Origin: JACZYA01 sp965247455
GTDB lineage: Bacteria; Acidobacteriota; Terriglobia; Acidiferrales; 2-02-FULL-67-57
DNA length: 64,000 bases
Direction of reading: 5' to 3'
NCBI GenBank assembly: GCA_965247455.1
Contig: CBDFHE010000014.1
Coordinates: 1 to 64,000 of the forward strand
Shown here: piece by piece, positions 27,180 through 36,584 of the stretch
How the letters are laid out: each line of letters starts with the position of its first letter
Numbering within the stretch: position 1 is the first letter of the stretch
Translations under genes and position numbers: made by a program
Notes under the pieces: generated by a model
Seen by the model: the letters and a program-made list of their open reading frames with translations, nothing else
Database searches by the model: none
What the model was told of the DNA's origin: nothing

Positions 27180-30143
27180 CTACTCTTTCAGTGTTCCGTG
27201 CGCTGCTGCGGCTGAAGCGTCGGCCGGCGCCAGTCCCAGGGCTTCTACCACCGCGTCGTGCACCCGGGGACGGAAGTGACGGATGCGGCGGTTCTCGCGA
27301 GTGGGGTGGACGCGGTTGGTGAGCAGGACGACGAACAGCTCTTTTTCCGGATCAATCCAGATGGAGGTGCCGGTGAAGCCGGTGTGGCCGAAGGCGTGGG
27401 GGGAGAAGTATTGGCCAGCGGAGGCGTAGGCGGGCGGATCGGAAGGGGTGTCCCAACCGAGAGCGCGGGTGGACTCAGGCAGCGGCTGCCGGGCCGTAAA
27501 CAGTTCGATGGTGCTGCGCTGCAGGATGCGCTGGTGGGCGTAGGTGCCGCCGTTGAGCAGGAGCTGGCAGAAGACGGCCAGGTCGCGCGCGGTGGAAAAT
27601 AATCCGGCGTGGGGTGCGACGCCGCCCACCACCCAGGCGTTTTCGTCGTGCACTTCTCCCTGCACGACGCGGTTGCGAAACTCGCGGTCGTCCTCGGTGG
27701 GAGCGATGCGGCTGCGCCAGGCGGCGGGCGGATTGAAGAGAATGTTCTTCATGCCCAGCGGGTCGAAGAGGTTCGTGCGCAGGAATTCGTCCAGCGATTG
27801 GCCGCTCAAGCGCTCGATGATTTCGCCCAGCAGAATGATGCCCAGGTCACTATAAACGGCGCGCGAGCCGGTGGGGTATTCGAGCGGCAGCGCATAGACG
27901 CGCTGGAGGAGTTCCTCGCGACTCTCCACCTCTTGAAAGAAGCGCAGGTAGCCGGGCAGGCCGCTGGAGTGGGTGAGCAGGTGGCGCACCTGAATGCGGC
28001 GCTTGGCCGCCGGGTCGACGCCCTGCGCCAGCTCGGGCAGGAAGCGTGTGACGGGCGCATCCAGCGGCAGCACGCCGCGCTGGTAGAGCAGCATGGCGGC
28101 GGTGGTGGTGCCGACCACTTTTGTCAGCGAGGCCAGGTCGTAGAGCGTGTCGGCGCGCACAGACGGGGCATTCTGCTCGTAGGTGAAGCGCCCGAAGGGA
28201 TGCAGCGCCACCAGGCGGCTTTGATGACCGACGGCCAGCACGCCGCCGGGGGTGACGCCCTCAGCCACGGCTGCGTCGAGCAGGGAGAAAACCGGGGCAA
28301 AGTGTTCTTCGTCGCTGGGGCGCGGCGCGGCCAGCTCGACAGGCAACGCCGACCGAACCAGTCCCGCGCCTCGGTTGGCTACACCGGGTATGGTAACCGG
28401 AAGCTTGCCGCCGATGGCGGTCTGGCCGAAGAGCGCGCGGACGGCGGCGCGTTCGGCCACCGCGGCGGTGCTGAAAGTGGCGAGCACGGTACCGGCGCCG
28501 GGAAAACGCTCGGCCAGGTACGGGCTGCCCAGAATCACCAGTACGGTGGGCTTGCCGTCGGCGAGCACGCGCTCCACCAACTCCGCCAGCTCGTCGGGGA
28601 AGCCCAGGTCTCCCTTGCCGCTCGCCACCCGGACAAACACCGCCACCATGCTCCAGTCGTAGAGGTCGGGCGAGGGCAGTTCAACTTCCTCCGGCGTGAA
28701 GTAAAGAGGGTCGGCGCGCACGGTGAGCAAGGAATCGACGCGCGGTTTGATTTCTTTCTCTAGGACGTTGCCGGGAAAAGCATGCGCGTCGGCCGAGAGG
28801 ATGAGGAGAAAGCCGCGCTGGGGGCGGGCGGAATCAAGAGGGAGCAAACCGGCGCGATCGCGGAGGAGGGTGACACCGTGGTCGGCCATCTCCCGCGCTT
28901 GCTGCTCGAATTCGGGGCTCGCCAGCACGGCTTCCAGCCGGCTGGGTTCCACCCGGGTCGAGCGGTGGAGGTTCAGGCGGGCTTTGGCTGCGAGGATTCG
29001 CCGGACCGATTCGTCCAGGCGGGTCTCACTCAGGCAGCCGGCTTCGACCGCGCGCTTGAGGGCGGTAAAGGCGACTTCCGGCTGGGGCGACATGAGAATG
29101 ACGTCAACACCGGCTTCGACGGCGCGGACGGCGGCCTCGCCGGCCCAGTAGTTTTCGGCGATGGCGTTCATCGCCATGGCGTCGGTGATGATGAGGCCGT
29201 CGAAACGCATCTCTCGACGAAGCAGGTCGGTGAGCAGCGCGGACGAGAAAGTGGCCGGCAGTTGCGGCGCGGGCTCGATGGCGGGCACGACCAGGTGGCC
29301 CGGCATGATGGCGCTGACGCCGGCGGCAATGGCGGCGCGAAAGGGGAGGAGTTCAACCGCATCCAGCCGGGCGCGGTCCACGGCGATCACCGGCAGACTG
29401 AGGTGGCTGTCGGTGGCGGTATCGCCATGGCCGGGGAAGTGCTTGGCGGTGCAGAGCGCGCCGTTTTCTTCGCAGCCGCGCACAAAGGCAGCTACCATCT
29501 CGGCCACCTGCTCAGGGTCTTCGCCGAAGGAGCGGATGTTAATGACGGGGTTGAGGGGGTTGTTATTGACGTCGGCCACCGGCACCAGGATCCAGTGCAC
29601 GCCCAGGGCGCGGGCTTCAATGGCGGCGGCGCGACCCAGGGCTTCGGCATACTTGGGATCGCCGGTGGCACCGACGGCCATGTTGTGCGGGAAGACGGTG
29701 GTGGGGTGGACGCGGAAGCTGGCGCCGCGCTCGAAGTCGCCCGCCACCAACAAGGGCGTGCGGGCCAGTTGTTGCAGGCGATTGGTCAAGCGGGCCAGAG
29801 CGTAGACTTCAGCCAGCTCGACGCCGCTGGGCTTGCGGGAGCGGGTGGCGACCACGAAGCCGCCCACGTGCAGCTCCCGGACTTGCCGAGACAGACGAGC
29901 AAACTCCTCACTCTCGTTGTTGGAAAAGGCGCCGAAGTAGGGCACCATCAGGAGTTGCCCGACTTTTTCCTCCAGGGTCAGGCGCTTAAGGGTGCGCTCG
30001 ACCCAGCGCCGAGCGGCGCGCGGAAGCTGCTTGCCGGAGTCGCCTTGGGCGAAGGCAGGGGTCGCGCTTAGTGGCAGCAGGAGAAAGAACAACAGCAGGC
30101 AGGCGGTGCGTCGCAGGCGAGACTCCACTGGGGCGTGAACCAC
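27180..30143 (-). CDS. secreted NagZ-like glycoside hydrolase family 3 fused to a beta-lactamase-fold serine hydrolase
   Basis: 987 residues. A signal peptide (LLLFFLLLPLSATPAFAQ) is followed by a GH3 domain: KHFPGHGDT, TDSH (the Asp-His acid/base dyad of NagZ-type enzymes) and IITDAMAMNAI (nucleophile Asp). A GH3 C-terminal domain (~400-620) precedes a PF00144-type domain (~640-980) with SLTK (Ser-x-x-Lys), YSDLG and the HTG triad (GHTGFTG). In B. subtilis, NagZ and the beta-lactamase-like amidase AmiE are separate neighbouring genes acting on muropeptides; here they appear joined. The predicted job is removal of GlcNAc and then peptide from cell-wall fragments outside the cytoplasm. Esterase or carboxypeptidase activity of the second domain is an alternative. 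Confidence 0.88.
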   Translation of the reverse strand: MVHAPVESRLRRTACLLLFFLLLPLSATPAFAQGDSGKQLPRAARRWVERTLKRLTLEEKVGQLLMVPYFGAFSNNESEEFARLSRQVRELHVGGFVVATRSRKPSGVELAEVYALARLTNRLQQLARTPLLVAGDFERGASFRVHPTTVFPHNMAVGATGDPKYAEALGRAAAIEARALGVHWILVPVADVNNNPLNPVINIRSFGEDPEQVAEMVAAFVRGCEENGALCTAKHFPGHGDTATDSHLSLPVIAVDRARLDAVELLPFRAAIAAGVSAIMPGHLVVPAIEPAPQLPATFSSALLTDLLRREMRFDGLIITDAMAMNAIAENYWAGEAAVRAVEAGVDVILMSPQPEVAFTALKRAVEAGCLSETRLDESVRRILAAKARLNLHRSTRVEPSRLEAVLASPEFEQQAREMADHGVTLLRDRAGLLPLDSARPQRGFLLILSADAHAFPGNVLEKEIKPRVDSLLTVRADPLYFTPEEVELPSPDLYDWSMVAVFVRVASGKGDLGFPDELAELVERVLADGKPTVLVILGSPYLAERFPGAGTVLATFSTAAVAERAAVRALFGQTAIGGKLPVTIPGVANRGAGLVRSALPVELAAPRPSDEEHFAPVFSLLDAAVAEGVTPGGVLAVGHQSRLVALHPFGRFTYEQNAPSVRADTLYDLASLTKVVGTTTAAMLLYQRGVLPLDAPVTRFLPELAQGVDPAAKRRIQVRHLLTHSSGLPGYLRFFQEVESREELLQRVYALPLEYPTGSRAVYSDLGIILLGEIIERLSGQSLDEFLRTNLFDPLGMKNILFNPPAAWRSRIAPTEDDREFRNRVVQGEVHDENAWVVGGVAPHAGLFSTARDLAVFCQLLLNGGTYAHQRILQRSTIELFTARQPLPESTRALGWDTPSDPPAYASAGQYFSPHAFGHTGFTGTSIWIDPEKELFVVLLTNRVHPTRENRRIRHFRPRVHDAVVEALGLAPADASAAAAHGTLKE

Positions 30144-30211
30144 TCCTCCGCAGAATTACTTGACCCTGCCAGGGGCAGCTCGTATATAGCACAGCCGGAA
30201 GCGGGTTGCGA

Positions 30212-31447
30212 ATGCTTTTGCGCCGACTGAAAGCGGTTGCAGTGCTGGCAGCGCTGGTGCTGCTGGTGTTTCTGCTGCGCGGGAGCCGGTGGTGGCCGCT
30301 GGCTCCCACCGGAGAGGCTCCCGTGCGAACCGGGATTGATGTGCTGGCAGCCGACGGCTTCGCGTTGCTGGCGGGCAAGCGTGTCGGGTTGATTACGAAC
30401 CAGACCGGGCGAACGCGCGACGGCCGGCGGACGGTTGACCTGCTGGCGGCGGCGCCGGAGGTGAAGTTGGCGGCACTATTTTCTCCCGAGCATGGGATGG
30501 AAGGTGTGCGAACGGGACGCGTGGAAAATGGCGCCGACTCGGCCACCGGTCTGCGAGTGTACAGTCTGTACGGCCAGACGCGGCGGCCCACGGCGGAGAT
30601 GCTGGAAGGACTGGACGCACTCGTCTTTGACATTCAGGATGCCGGCGTGCGCTACTACACTTACATCACCACCATGGGCTATGCGATGGAAGAGGCGGCG
30701 CGGCGCGGCATCGAGTTCGTGGTGCTCGACCGGCCCAACCCATTGAACGGGCGCGCGGTCGAAGGGCCGATCTTGGACGCCGACCGGCTGAGCTTTGAGG
30801 GCTACTTTCCCTTGCCGCTACGCCACGGGATGACGCTGGGTGAGTTGGCGCGGCTGTTCAACCGGGAGAAAGGGATCGGCGCGCGGCTGACGGTGGTGCC
30901 GCTGGCGGGTTGGCGGCGCGAGCAGTGGTTCGACCAAACGGGGTTGGAGTGGGTCAATCCCTCGCTCAACCTGCGCAGCCTGGCGGGAAACACTCTTTAT
31001 CCGGCGGTGGAGTTGCTGCGCGCGGGCGGAGTGTCGGTGGGGCGGGGAACCGGGGCGCCCTTTGAATTGTTCGGCGCGCCGTGGATGGAGGCAGAAAAAC
31101 TAGCGGGCTATCTGAACCAGCGTGGCGTTCCCGGTGTGCGCTTTGAACCGCTGCGCTTTCGGCCCACCGCCGACGTGCACGCCGACCAGGATTGTCAGGG
31201 CGTGCGATTGGTGCTGACCGACCGTGAAGTGCTCGACGTCGGACGGTTGGGGATGGAGCTGCTGGCGGCGCTGCACCGTTTCTACCCGAATGATTTCGAA
31301 TTGGTAAAGACCATCCGCTTGCTAGGGTCGGCGCGGACGCTGGCGCGGCTGGAAGCGGGTGACGGCCCCAAGGAAATCGTAACAGAGTGGGACGAAGCGT
31401 TGGCAGAGTTTCGGAAACTGCGCGCGCCCTACCTGCTTTACGACTGA
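30212..31447 (+). CDS. namZ: exo-beta-N-acetylmuramidase NamZ (DUF1343)
   Basis: 411 residues from ATG 30212 (TTG 30206 is in frame). An N-terminal hydrophobic anchor or signal (VAVLAALVLLVFLL) precedes the DUF1343 domain: GLITNQTGR, ALFSPEHGMEG, VFDIQDAGVRYYTYITTM, VLDRPNPLNG and the FxPxxxxHxxxxC-like tail RFRPTADVHADQDCQG. B. subtilis NamZ (YbbC) releases terminal MurNAc from murein oligomers. It is divergent from the NagZ fusion with 68 bp between, so the two probably share control. Confidence 0.9.
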   Translation: MLLRRLKAVAVLAALVLLVFLLRGSRWWPLAPTGEAPVRTGIDVLAADGFALLAGKRVGLITNQTGRTRDGRRTVDLLAAAPEVKLAALFSPEHGMEGVRTGRVENGADSATGLRVYSLYGQTRRPTAEMLEGLDALVFDIQDAGVRYYTYITTMGYAMEEAARRGIEFVVLDRPNPLNGRAVEGPILDADRLSFEGYFPLPLRHGMTLGELARLFNREKGIGARLTVVPLAGWRREQWFDQTGLEWVNPSLNLRSLAGNTLYPAVELLRAGGVSVGRGTGAPFELFGAPWMEAEKLAGYLNQRGVPGVRFEPLRFRPTADVHADQDCQGVRLVLTDREVLDVGRLGMELLAALHRFYPNDFELVKTIRLLGSARTLARLEAGDGPKEIVTEWDEALAEFRKLRAPYLLYD

Positions 31448-31630
31448 GACCTACTGGGGCGCGGTGTACGTGACGTCCAACCCGGTGGCCTGTCCTGAGC
31501 ACAGCCGAAGGGCTCCTGCCACCGGGAAGGTGTTCCTCCTCCCAGCGGCCTGCCTGCCCGCCGTGGCGGGCAGGCAGGCCCGAGGCGGATTCCTCGGAAT
31601 GACAAAGGGAGAGACTTTTTTAGTCGTCTG
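31448..31630. repeat. intergenic repeat with 13-bp hairpin
   Basis: Holds a perfect 13-bp inverted repeat (31549-31561 with 31566-31578, 4-nt loop) followed by CCCGAGGCGG, TCCTCGGA and TGACA. A nearly identical hairpin and tail occurs around 40348-40410. It lies between convergent genes and could act as a bidirectional terminator. Confidence 0.6.
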
Positions 31631-33019
31631 TTAGTTCTGCGTGGGAGCGCGGCGGTGCCAGAACCAGTAGAGCGGCAGCCCTGCCGCCATGAACAGCAAA
31701 CCCAGCCCGGTTTCCATCGGGCTGTTGAATGCAATGTTGAGAATGAAAACCGCAGCCACCGCCACGAAGGCAGCCGGCACCCAGGGGTAGCCCAGCGTGC
31801 GGTAGGGGCGCGGTAGGTCGGGCTGCTTGCGGCGGAGGACGAAGACCGAAGCGGTGGTCATGCCGTAGAAAAGCCAGAGCCCGAAGATGGTATAGGTGAA
31901 GAGCTTGTCGAAGGCGTCGCGGTTGTTTCCGAAGATCAGGATCAGCACGCAGGAAAAGACCGCCTGCAACAGTAGCGCCTTGGCCGGGGTGCGGTGGAGG
32001 GGGTGGACCTGCGCCATGAAGCGGAAGAAGAGGCGGTCGCGCGCCATGGCGTAGGGGATGCGGGCGCCGCTGAGGATGGCGGCGTTGAGGGTGGCAAAGG
32101 TGGAGATGAGCGCGCCCAGGGTGATGATGATTCCGCCCCATTCGCCCAGGAAGCTGCGGGCCATCTCCTGCGCCACGCGCTCGGTGCCCTGCACGGTTGC
32201 GAGCGGCAGGATGTAGAAGTAGGCGGCGTTGACGAAGAGATACACCAGCATCACACCCAGGGTGCCGAAAATGAGCGCGCGCGGGATGTTGCGCTCCGGG
32301 TCGCGCACTTCCTCGCCCACCATGGTCAGGTTGTTCCAGCCGTCGTAAGCCCACAACGCCGCCACCAGCGCCACCCCGAAGGCGCTGAAGGTGCCCACGC
32401 CTTTGGGCGCGGCCAGGAAAGGCTCGAAGGCCGACGGGGCTGCGTGTCCGAGGGCAAAGGCCAACGCCGCCAGCGTCAGGATGATGGCGACCTTCAGCAC
32501 GGTGAACACAGTCTGCACCGCGCCGCCCAGGATGACGCCCAGGTAGTTGATAACCGTCAGGCCGATGATGGCGGAGAGCGAGATCACCTGCGCGCCGGTC
32601 AGCGACCAGGTGGCGAAGCCCAGCGGCAGGCGCAGCATCTCCTCGTGCAGGGCACTGAAGAAGTAGCCCAGGAAAACCGCGAAGGCGGTGGCGATGGTGG
32701 CGATGGAACCGGTCTTGCCGATGACGAACGCTTCCCACCCGTAGAGGTAGCCCCAGAGCGGCCCGTAGGCGCGGCGGAGGAAAACGTACTCGCCCCCCGC
32801 TTGCGGCATGGCAGCGCCCAGCTCGGCGTAGCTCAGCGCGCCGGCCAGCGAGAGCACCCCGCCCACAATCCAGACCAGGAAGACCAATCCCACCGAGTCC
32901 ACCTGCCGGGCGATGGAGGAGGGCACCAGAAAAATCCCGGTGCCGATGATGGTGCCGGCCACGATGGAGCCGGCGCCCCAAATGCCCAGTCCGCGGATGA
33001 GTTGGGGTTGTGTGCTCAT
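31631..33019 (-). CDS. amino acid permease (APC superfamily)
   Basis: 462 residues with twelve hydrophobic spans. The first-helix signature AGTIIGTGIFLVPSSIA, the GGEYVFLRRAYGPLWGYLYGWE segment and the WAYDGWNNLTMVGEEVRDPERNIPRAL loop are typical of LAT/YfnA-like amino acid antiporters and permeases. Its start overlaps the stop of the upstream symporter gene (ATGA). Within a murein-salvage region, uptake of peptide-derived amino acids is conceivable, but the substrate is open. Confidence 0.87.
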   Translation of the reverse strand: MSTQPQLIRGLGIWGAGSIVAGTIIGTGIFLVPSSIARQVDSVGLVFLVWIVGGVLSLAGALSYAELGAAMPQAGGEYVFLRRAYGPLWGYLYGWEAFVIGKTGSIATIATAFAVFLGYFFSALHEEMLRLPLGFATWSLTGAQVISLSAIIGLTVINYLGVILGGAVQTVFTVLKVAIILTLAALAFALGHAAPSAFEPFLAAPKGVGTFSAFGVALVAALWAYDGWNNLTMVGEEVRDPERNIPRALIFGTLGVMLVYLFVNAAYFYILPLATVQGTERVAQEMARSFLGEWGGIIITLGALISTFATLNAAILSGARIPYAMARDRLFFRFMAQVHPLHRTPAKALLLQAVFSCVLILIFGNNRDAFDKLFTYTIFGLWLFYGMTTASVFVLRRKQPDLPRPYRTLGYPWVPAAFVAVAAVFILNIAFNSPMETGLGLLFMAAGLPLYWFWHRRAPTQN

Positions 33020-34524
33020 GTGTCCCTCTGCGGGTGCGACCCAGCGGCAGAAGCCGCTGGCCTGAACCTAGGCTTGATGATACTAAGAAGCCAACCGACC
33101 AGAAAAGTTGCCAGCGTGCCCACCAACACGTACCAGGTCCAGGCCAGGTTGGTGAAGAACTTGACGTAGAGCAGCAAGGCGAGCCCGGCCAGCATCCCGG
33201 CGGCCGCTCCGGTGGGCGTGGCGCGCGGCACCAAGCGGCCGAGTAGGAAGAGTCCCAGCAGGGAGCCGTAGGTGATGGAGGCGATGGCCAGCCCGGCTTC
33301 CAGCACCGAGCCCCAACCGCGCGCCAGCATGGCCAGGGCAACCAGCACGCCGCCCCAGGCAAGCGTCACCCAGCGCGAGCGTCGCAGCAGTTGCGCGGGA
33401 CTGGCGCTGCCGCTGCCGAAAAGACGGTGGAAGTCAACCACGGTGGAAGCCGCCAGCGAGTTGAGAGTGGAACTGGAGGTGGACATAGCGGCCGCGAGCA
33501 CGCCCGCCACCATCAGCCCGCTGAGGCCGGTGGGCAGATGCGTCACCATGAAGGTGGGGAAGATGCGGTCGGGGTTGTCGAACGCCGTTCCCGGCTGCGT
33601 GCTGTTGAGCTGGTAGAAGACATAGAGCCAAACGCCGATCAGCAGGAACAGGACAAACTGCCCGAAGACGATGAAGCCGCTCGCGATCAGCGCCCGGCGG
33701 CTTTCGCGCAGGTTGCGGGCGGCCAGCAGGCGCTGCACCATGAGCTGGTCGGTGCCGTGGCTGGCCATGGACAGGAAGGTGCCGCCCAGCAGGCCCGCCC
33801 AGAAGGTGTAGGTTGTGTCCCAGGCGAAGGAGAAATCCAGGAAGGCCAGCTTGTCCGCCGCCAGGCTCTGCACCAGGTCATAGGGAACTTGCTCGAGCAG
33901 CAGCCAGAGTGAAACCAGGCCGCCGCCGATGTAGATGAAGAACAGAACCACATCGGTCCAGATAACGGCCTTCATCCCGCCCAGGAAGGTGAAGAGCAGC
34001 GTCAGGCTCATTACCACCAGCACGGCGGTGAGTTCGGCCACCCGCACCTGCCGGTCGGTGAAGAGGCCAATCACGCGCGGCAGCACCAGTTGCACCACGA
34101 TGGCGATGGCCCACAGGCGCACGGCGTCGGCCAACGCGCGCGTCACCAGGAAGAGCGCCGCCGCCAGCCGCCGCGTGACCTCCCCGAAGCGCCGCTCGAT
34201 GTATTGGTAGGCGGTCAGAAGCTCCCCGCGGAAATACTGCGGCAGCAGCAGAAAACTAATCAGGAAGCGGGCAACGATGTAGCCCAGGGCAAGTTGCAGG
34301 AAAGCCAGGTTCGAGCCGTAGGCCAGGGCGGGGATGCCGATGATGGTCAGGGTCGAAGTCTCGGTGGCGACGATTGAAAGCGAGATGGCCCACCAGGGCG
34401 TGGTGCGGCGGCCGAGGAAGTAGTCGTTGATGTCGTGCTGGTGTCGGCGGAAATAAGCGCCCAGCAGGGTGACGCCAGCCAGGAAAGCGACAACGATAAT
34501 CAGGTCAAGCCGGCCAAAACCCAA
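33016..34524 (-). CDS. sodium:solute symporter (SSS family), second copy
   Basis: 502 residues from a TTG at 34524, chosen because GGGAGGGG lies 5 bp before it; the open frame extends to 34671 but the added residues are not SSS-like. Thirteen hydrophobic spans, with DINDYFLGRRTTPWWAISLSI and STLNSLAASTVVDFHRL as family signatures. Related SSS proteins move sugars, sialic acids or organic acids. It is translationally coupled to the APC permease. Similarity to the 25418 symporter is only at family level. Confidence 0.85.
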   Translation of the reverse strand: MGFGRLDLIIVVAFLAGVTLLGAYFRRHQHDINDYFLGRRTTPWWAISLSIVATETSTLTIIGIPALAYGSNLAFLQLALGYIVARFLISFLLLPQYFRGELLTAYQYIERRFGEVTRRLAAALFLVTRALADAVRLWAIAIVVQLVLPRVIGLFTDRQVRVAELTAVLVVMSLTLLFTFLGGMKAVIWTDVVLFFIYIGGGLVSLWLLLEQVPYDLVQSLAADKLAFLDFSFAWDTTYTFWAGLLGGTFLSMASHGTDQLMVQRLLAARNLRESRRALIASGFIVFGQFVLFLLIGVWLYVFYQLNSTQPGTAFDNPDRIFPTFMVTHLPTGLSGLMVAGVLAAAMSTSSSTLNSLAASTVVDFHRLFGSGSASPAQLLRRSRWVTLAWGGVLVALAMLARGWGSVLEAGLAIASITYGSLLGLFLLGRLVPRATPTGAAAGMLAGLALLLYVKFFTNLAWTWYVLVGTLATFLVGWLLSIIKPRFRPAASAAGSHPQRDT

Positions 34525-34863
34525 GCAGCCCCTCCCGTCGCCCGGCGCTTGAGATGCACGCGGAGTGTACTGGAAGCGCAACACAGTCCACAAGCCCATC
34601 CAAGTCCGGAAGAGGTGCCTGTCTGCCCTGCCTACCGCAGGCAGGCGCAGGCAGGCTTTGCACCCGCTCATAGGCGGAAGCCACCGGAGAAAGGCCGACG
34701 ATGAACCCTGCCCCTTGGCGGCGCTCCCTTCGGCTTTGCCCTTCGCTCTCGCTCAGGACAGGCTCCCTTCGACAGGCTCAGGACAGGCGGGACAAGCTGG
34801 CTTCTTCGCCGGTTTGTCTGCCGGGAGCGACAAAACGCTGTGGTATGCTAACCGGAAATTGCA
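34525..34863. repeat. divergent intergenic region with repeats
   Basis: No gene. It contains a GTCCGGAAGAGGTGCCTGTC element (about 34603-34657, sister at 45548-45602), GC palindromes of the CCTACCGCAGGCAGG type, and the motif CCTTCGACAGGCTCAGGACAGG near 34768-34790. Promoters for both flanking genes should be here, but I cannot place them securely. Confidence 0.55.
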
Positions 34864-35802
34864 ATGAGTTTTTTCCTCGGCATTGACGGCGGCGGCAGCA
34901 AGACCGAGTGCATGCTAGGGGATGAGTCGGGCGCGGTGCTGGCGCGCGCCCTCGGAGCCGGGGCCAACCTGCACCGCACGGACGCTACTTCGCTGCGGCA
35001 GCTTCTCACCGATTGTTTCCAGCAATTGCGCCGTTCCGCCAGCCTGCACGCGCTGGACTGCGAGGTGGTCTGCGCGGGCTTCGCCGGTGCAGGACAACCA
35101 GAAGCGCGACAAGGGGCGCGGGCAGTGTTGGCAGAACTGCTGCGCCCCCGCTGGCTCTACGTGGTGGGCGACATGGAAGTGGCGTTGGAGGCGGCTGTGG
35201 GCAGCGGCTGCGGCGTAGTGTTGCTGGCCGGTACCGGTTCGATTGCCTACGGCCGCAACGGCAAGGGAGAGGTGGCGCGGGCAGGAGGCGAAGGCCCGGC
35301 GGTGGGCGACGAAGGCAGCGGCTACGCTATCGGGCGCGCTGCCGTCGAGGCCGTTCTGCGGACCGGAAAAGGTTGCGCGCCGGAGACACGCTTGACCAAG
35401 CTCCTCTGCGACGCCTTGGGTGTTTCCCGCCCGGAGGAATTGGCCCGGCGCCTCTCGCCAGCCGACGCCACTGAGTTGGCGGCGCTGCTTCTCGTGGTGG
35501 TGGAGGTGGCCAGAGCGGGTGACGCCACCGCCCAGGAGATTTTGCGGCAGGCGGGAGAGACACTGGCCGGGGTGGCGGTGAAGGTTTTGCAGCAGCTCGA
35601 TCTTTTGACAGGGGATGTGCGGCTGGCGACCAGCGGCGGCGTCTTTGCGGCCAGCGAGGAAGTTTTCGGCGCAGTGCGCGCAGCACTTGCGCAGGCGGCG
35701 CCGCGCGTGCGCGTGGACAGGCTGGCAGTATCCCCGGCCGAAGGGGCCCTGCGGTTGGGCCAGCGGTTGTGGCTGGAGGAAAGCGCCGGGGGTCGTAAGT
35801 AG
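34864..35802 (+). CDS. BadF/BadG/BcrA/BcrD-type sugar kinase (GlcNAc/MurNAc kinase-like)
   Basis: 312 residues of the ASKHA fold. Phosphate 1 loop FLGIDGGGSKTECMLG, phosphate 2 GVVLLAGTGSIAYG and the GDEGSGYAIGRAAVEAVL segment match eukaryotic NAGK and the bacterial MurK/GlcNAc-kinase group. It would phosphorylate GlcNAc or MurNAc at O6 with ATP. MurK of Clostridium acetobutylicum has this fold, and MurNAc-6-phosphate is the substrate of the murQ product encoded 10 kb away, so a MurK role is a reasonable inference. Confidence 0.82.
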   Translation: MSFFLGIDGGGSKTECMLGDESGAVLARALGAGANLHRTDATSLRQLLTDCFQQLRRSASLHALDCEVVCAGFAGAGQPEARQGARAVLAELLRPRWLYVVGDMEVALEAAVGSGCGVVLLAGTGSIAYGRNGKGEVARAGGEGPAVGDEGSGYAIGRAAVEAVLRTGKGCAPETRLTKLLCDALGVSRPEELARRLSPADATELAALLLVVVEVARAGDATAQEILRQAGETLAGVAVKVLQQLDLLTGDVRLATSGGVFAASEEVFGAVRAALAQAAPRVRVDRLAVSPAEGALRLGQRLWLEESAGGRK

Positions 35803-35807
35803 AAGCG

Positions 35808-36584
35808 ATGGCCGACGTGGAAGAACGCGTCCAGCGGGCCGAGCGCGGCGGGGCGGACGAGATTGCCTTGCTGCTGCATGACCCAGCGCAAGAAGTGCTG
35901 GAAGCGCTGCTGCGGAATCCTTCTCTGAGCGAAGAGCACCTGTTGATCTTGCTCAGCCGCAAAAACCTCCCGGAGGAGTTGCTGGAAGCCGTCGCCGGCC
36001 ATCGGAGGCTGGCCGAGAGCCAGCGGGTGAAGGCGGCGCTGGTGCTCAACCCCAAGACGCCGCGGCTGCTCTCACTCAAGTTGATGAAGTTCCTCTACCT
36101 GTTTGACCTGGTGCGGGTGAGTCTCCAGCCGGCGGTTCCAACGGAAATCAAGCGGCTGGCCGAAGACCAGGTCATCGGCCGGCTGAAGCAGTTGCCGCTG
36201 GGGCAGCAGGTCAGCCTAGCGCGGCGCGCCTCGGCGCGGGTGGCAGCGGCGTTGTTGGGCCAGGGGAACCCGCCGGTGATTGCACCCGTCTTGGACAATT
36301 CCTATCTGACCGAAGCGGCCGTACTTTCGGTGCTGCGACGGGAGGATCTGCCCGGCGCGGTCGTAGAGGCGCTGGCGCACCATCCCAAGTGGTCGCGGCG
36401 CTACGACGTTCGGGTGCAACTGGTGCGCCACCCGCTCACACCGCTGGCGGTGGCGTTGGGTTTTCTGCCTGCGCTCAAGCCGGAAGACCTGCGCGTGCTG
36501 GTGGAGGACAAGAGCATGAACCCGGCCCTGCGGGACTACCTGCGGGCCGAAGTGGATCGCCGCCTGCGCCGTCGCCACCCCTAA
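35808..36584 (+). CDS. HEAT-like helical-repeat protein of unknown function
   Basis: 258 residues, almost entirely helical, made of short units such as LLLHDPAQEVLEALLRNPSLSEEHLLILL and ALAHHPKWSRRYDVRVQLVRHPLTPLAVALGFLPAL in which an HP or NP turn separates helices, like leucine-rich-variant/HEAT repeats. No catalytic motif, signal or membrane helix. It starts 5 bp after the kinase gene, so it is probably co-transcribed with it. Probably a protein-binding scaffold. Confidence 0.65.
   Translation: MADVEERVQRAERGGADEIALLLHDPAQEVLEALLRNPSLSEEHLLILLSRKNLPEELLEAVAGHRRLAESQRVKAALVLNPKTPRLLSLKLMKFLYLFDLVRVSLQPAVPTEIKRLAEDQVIGRLKQLPLGQQVSLARRASARVAAALLGQGNPPVIAPVLDNSYLTEAAVLSVLRREDLPGAVVEALAHHPKWSRRYDVRVQLVRHPLTPLAVALGFLPALKPEDLRVLVEDKSMNPALRDYLRAEVDRRLRRRHP

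Noticed and set aside
31620..33362. 580-codon frame overlapping the APC permease
   Set aside because: Different frame of the same DNA with Pro/Arg/His-rich text; the permease frame has twelve membrane spans and family motifs.
35322..36079. Minus-strand frames over the kinase/HEAT-like junction
   Set aside because: Shadow frames of two well-supported plus-strand genes.
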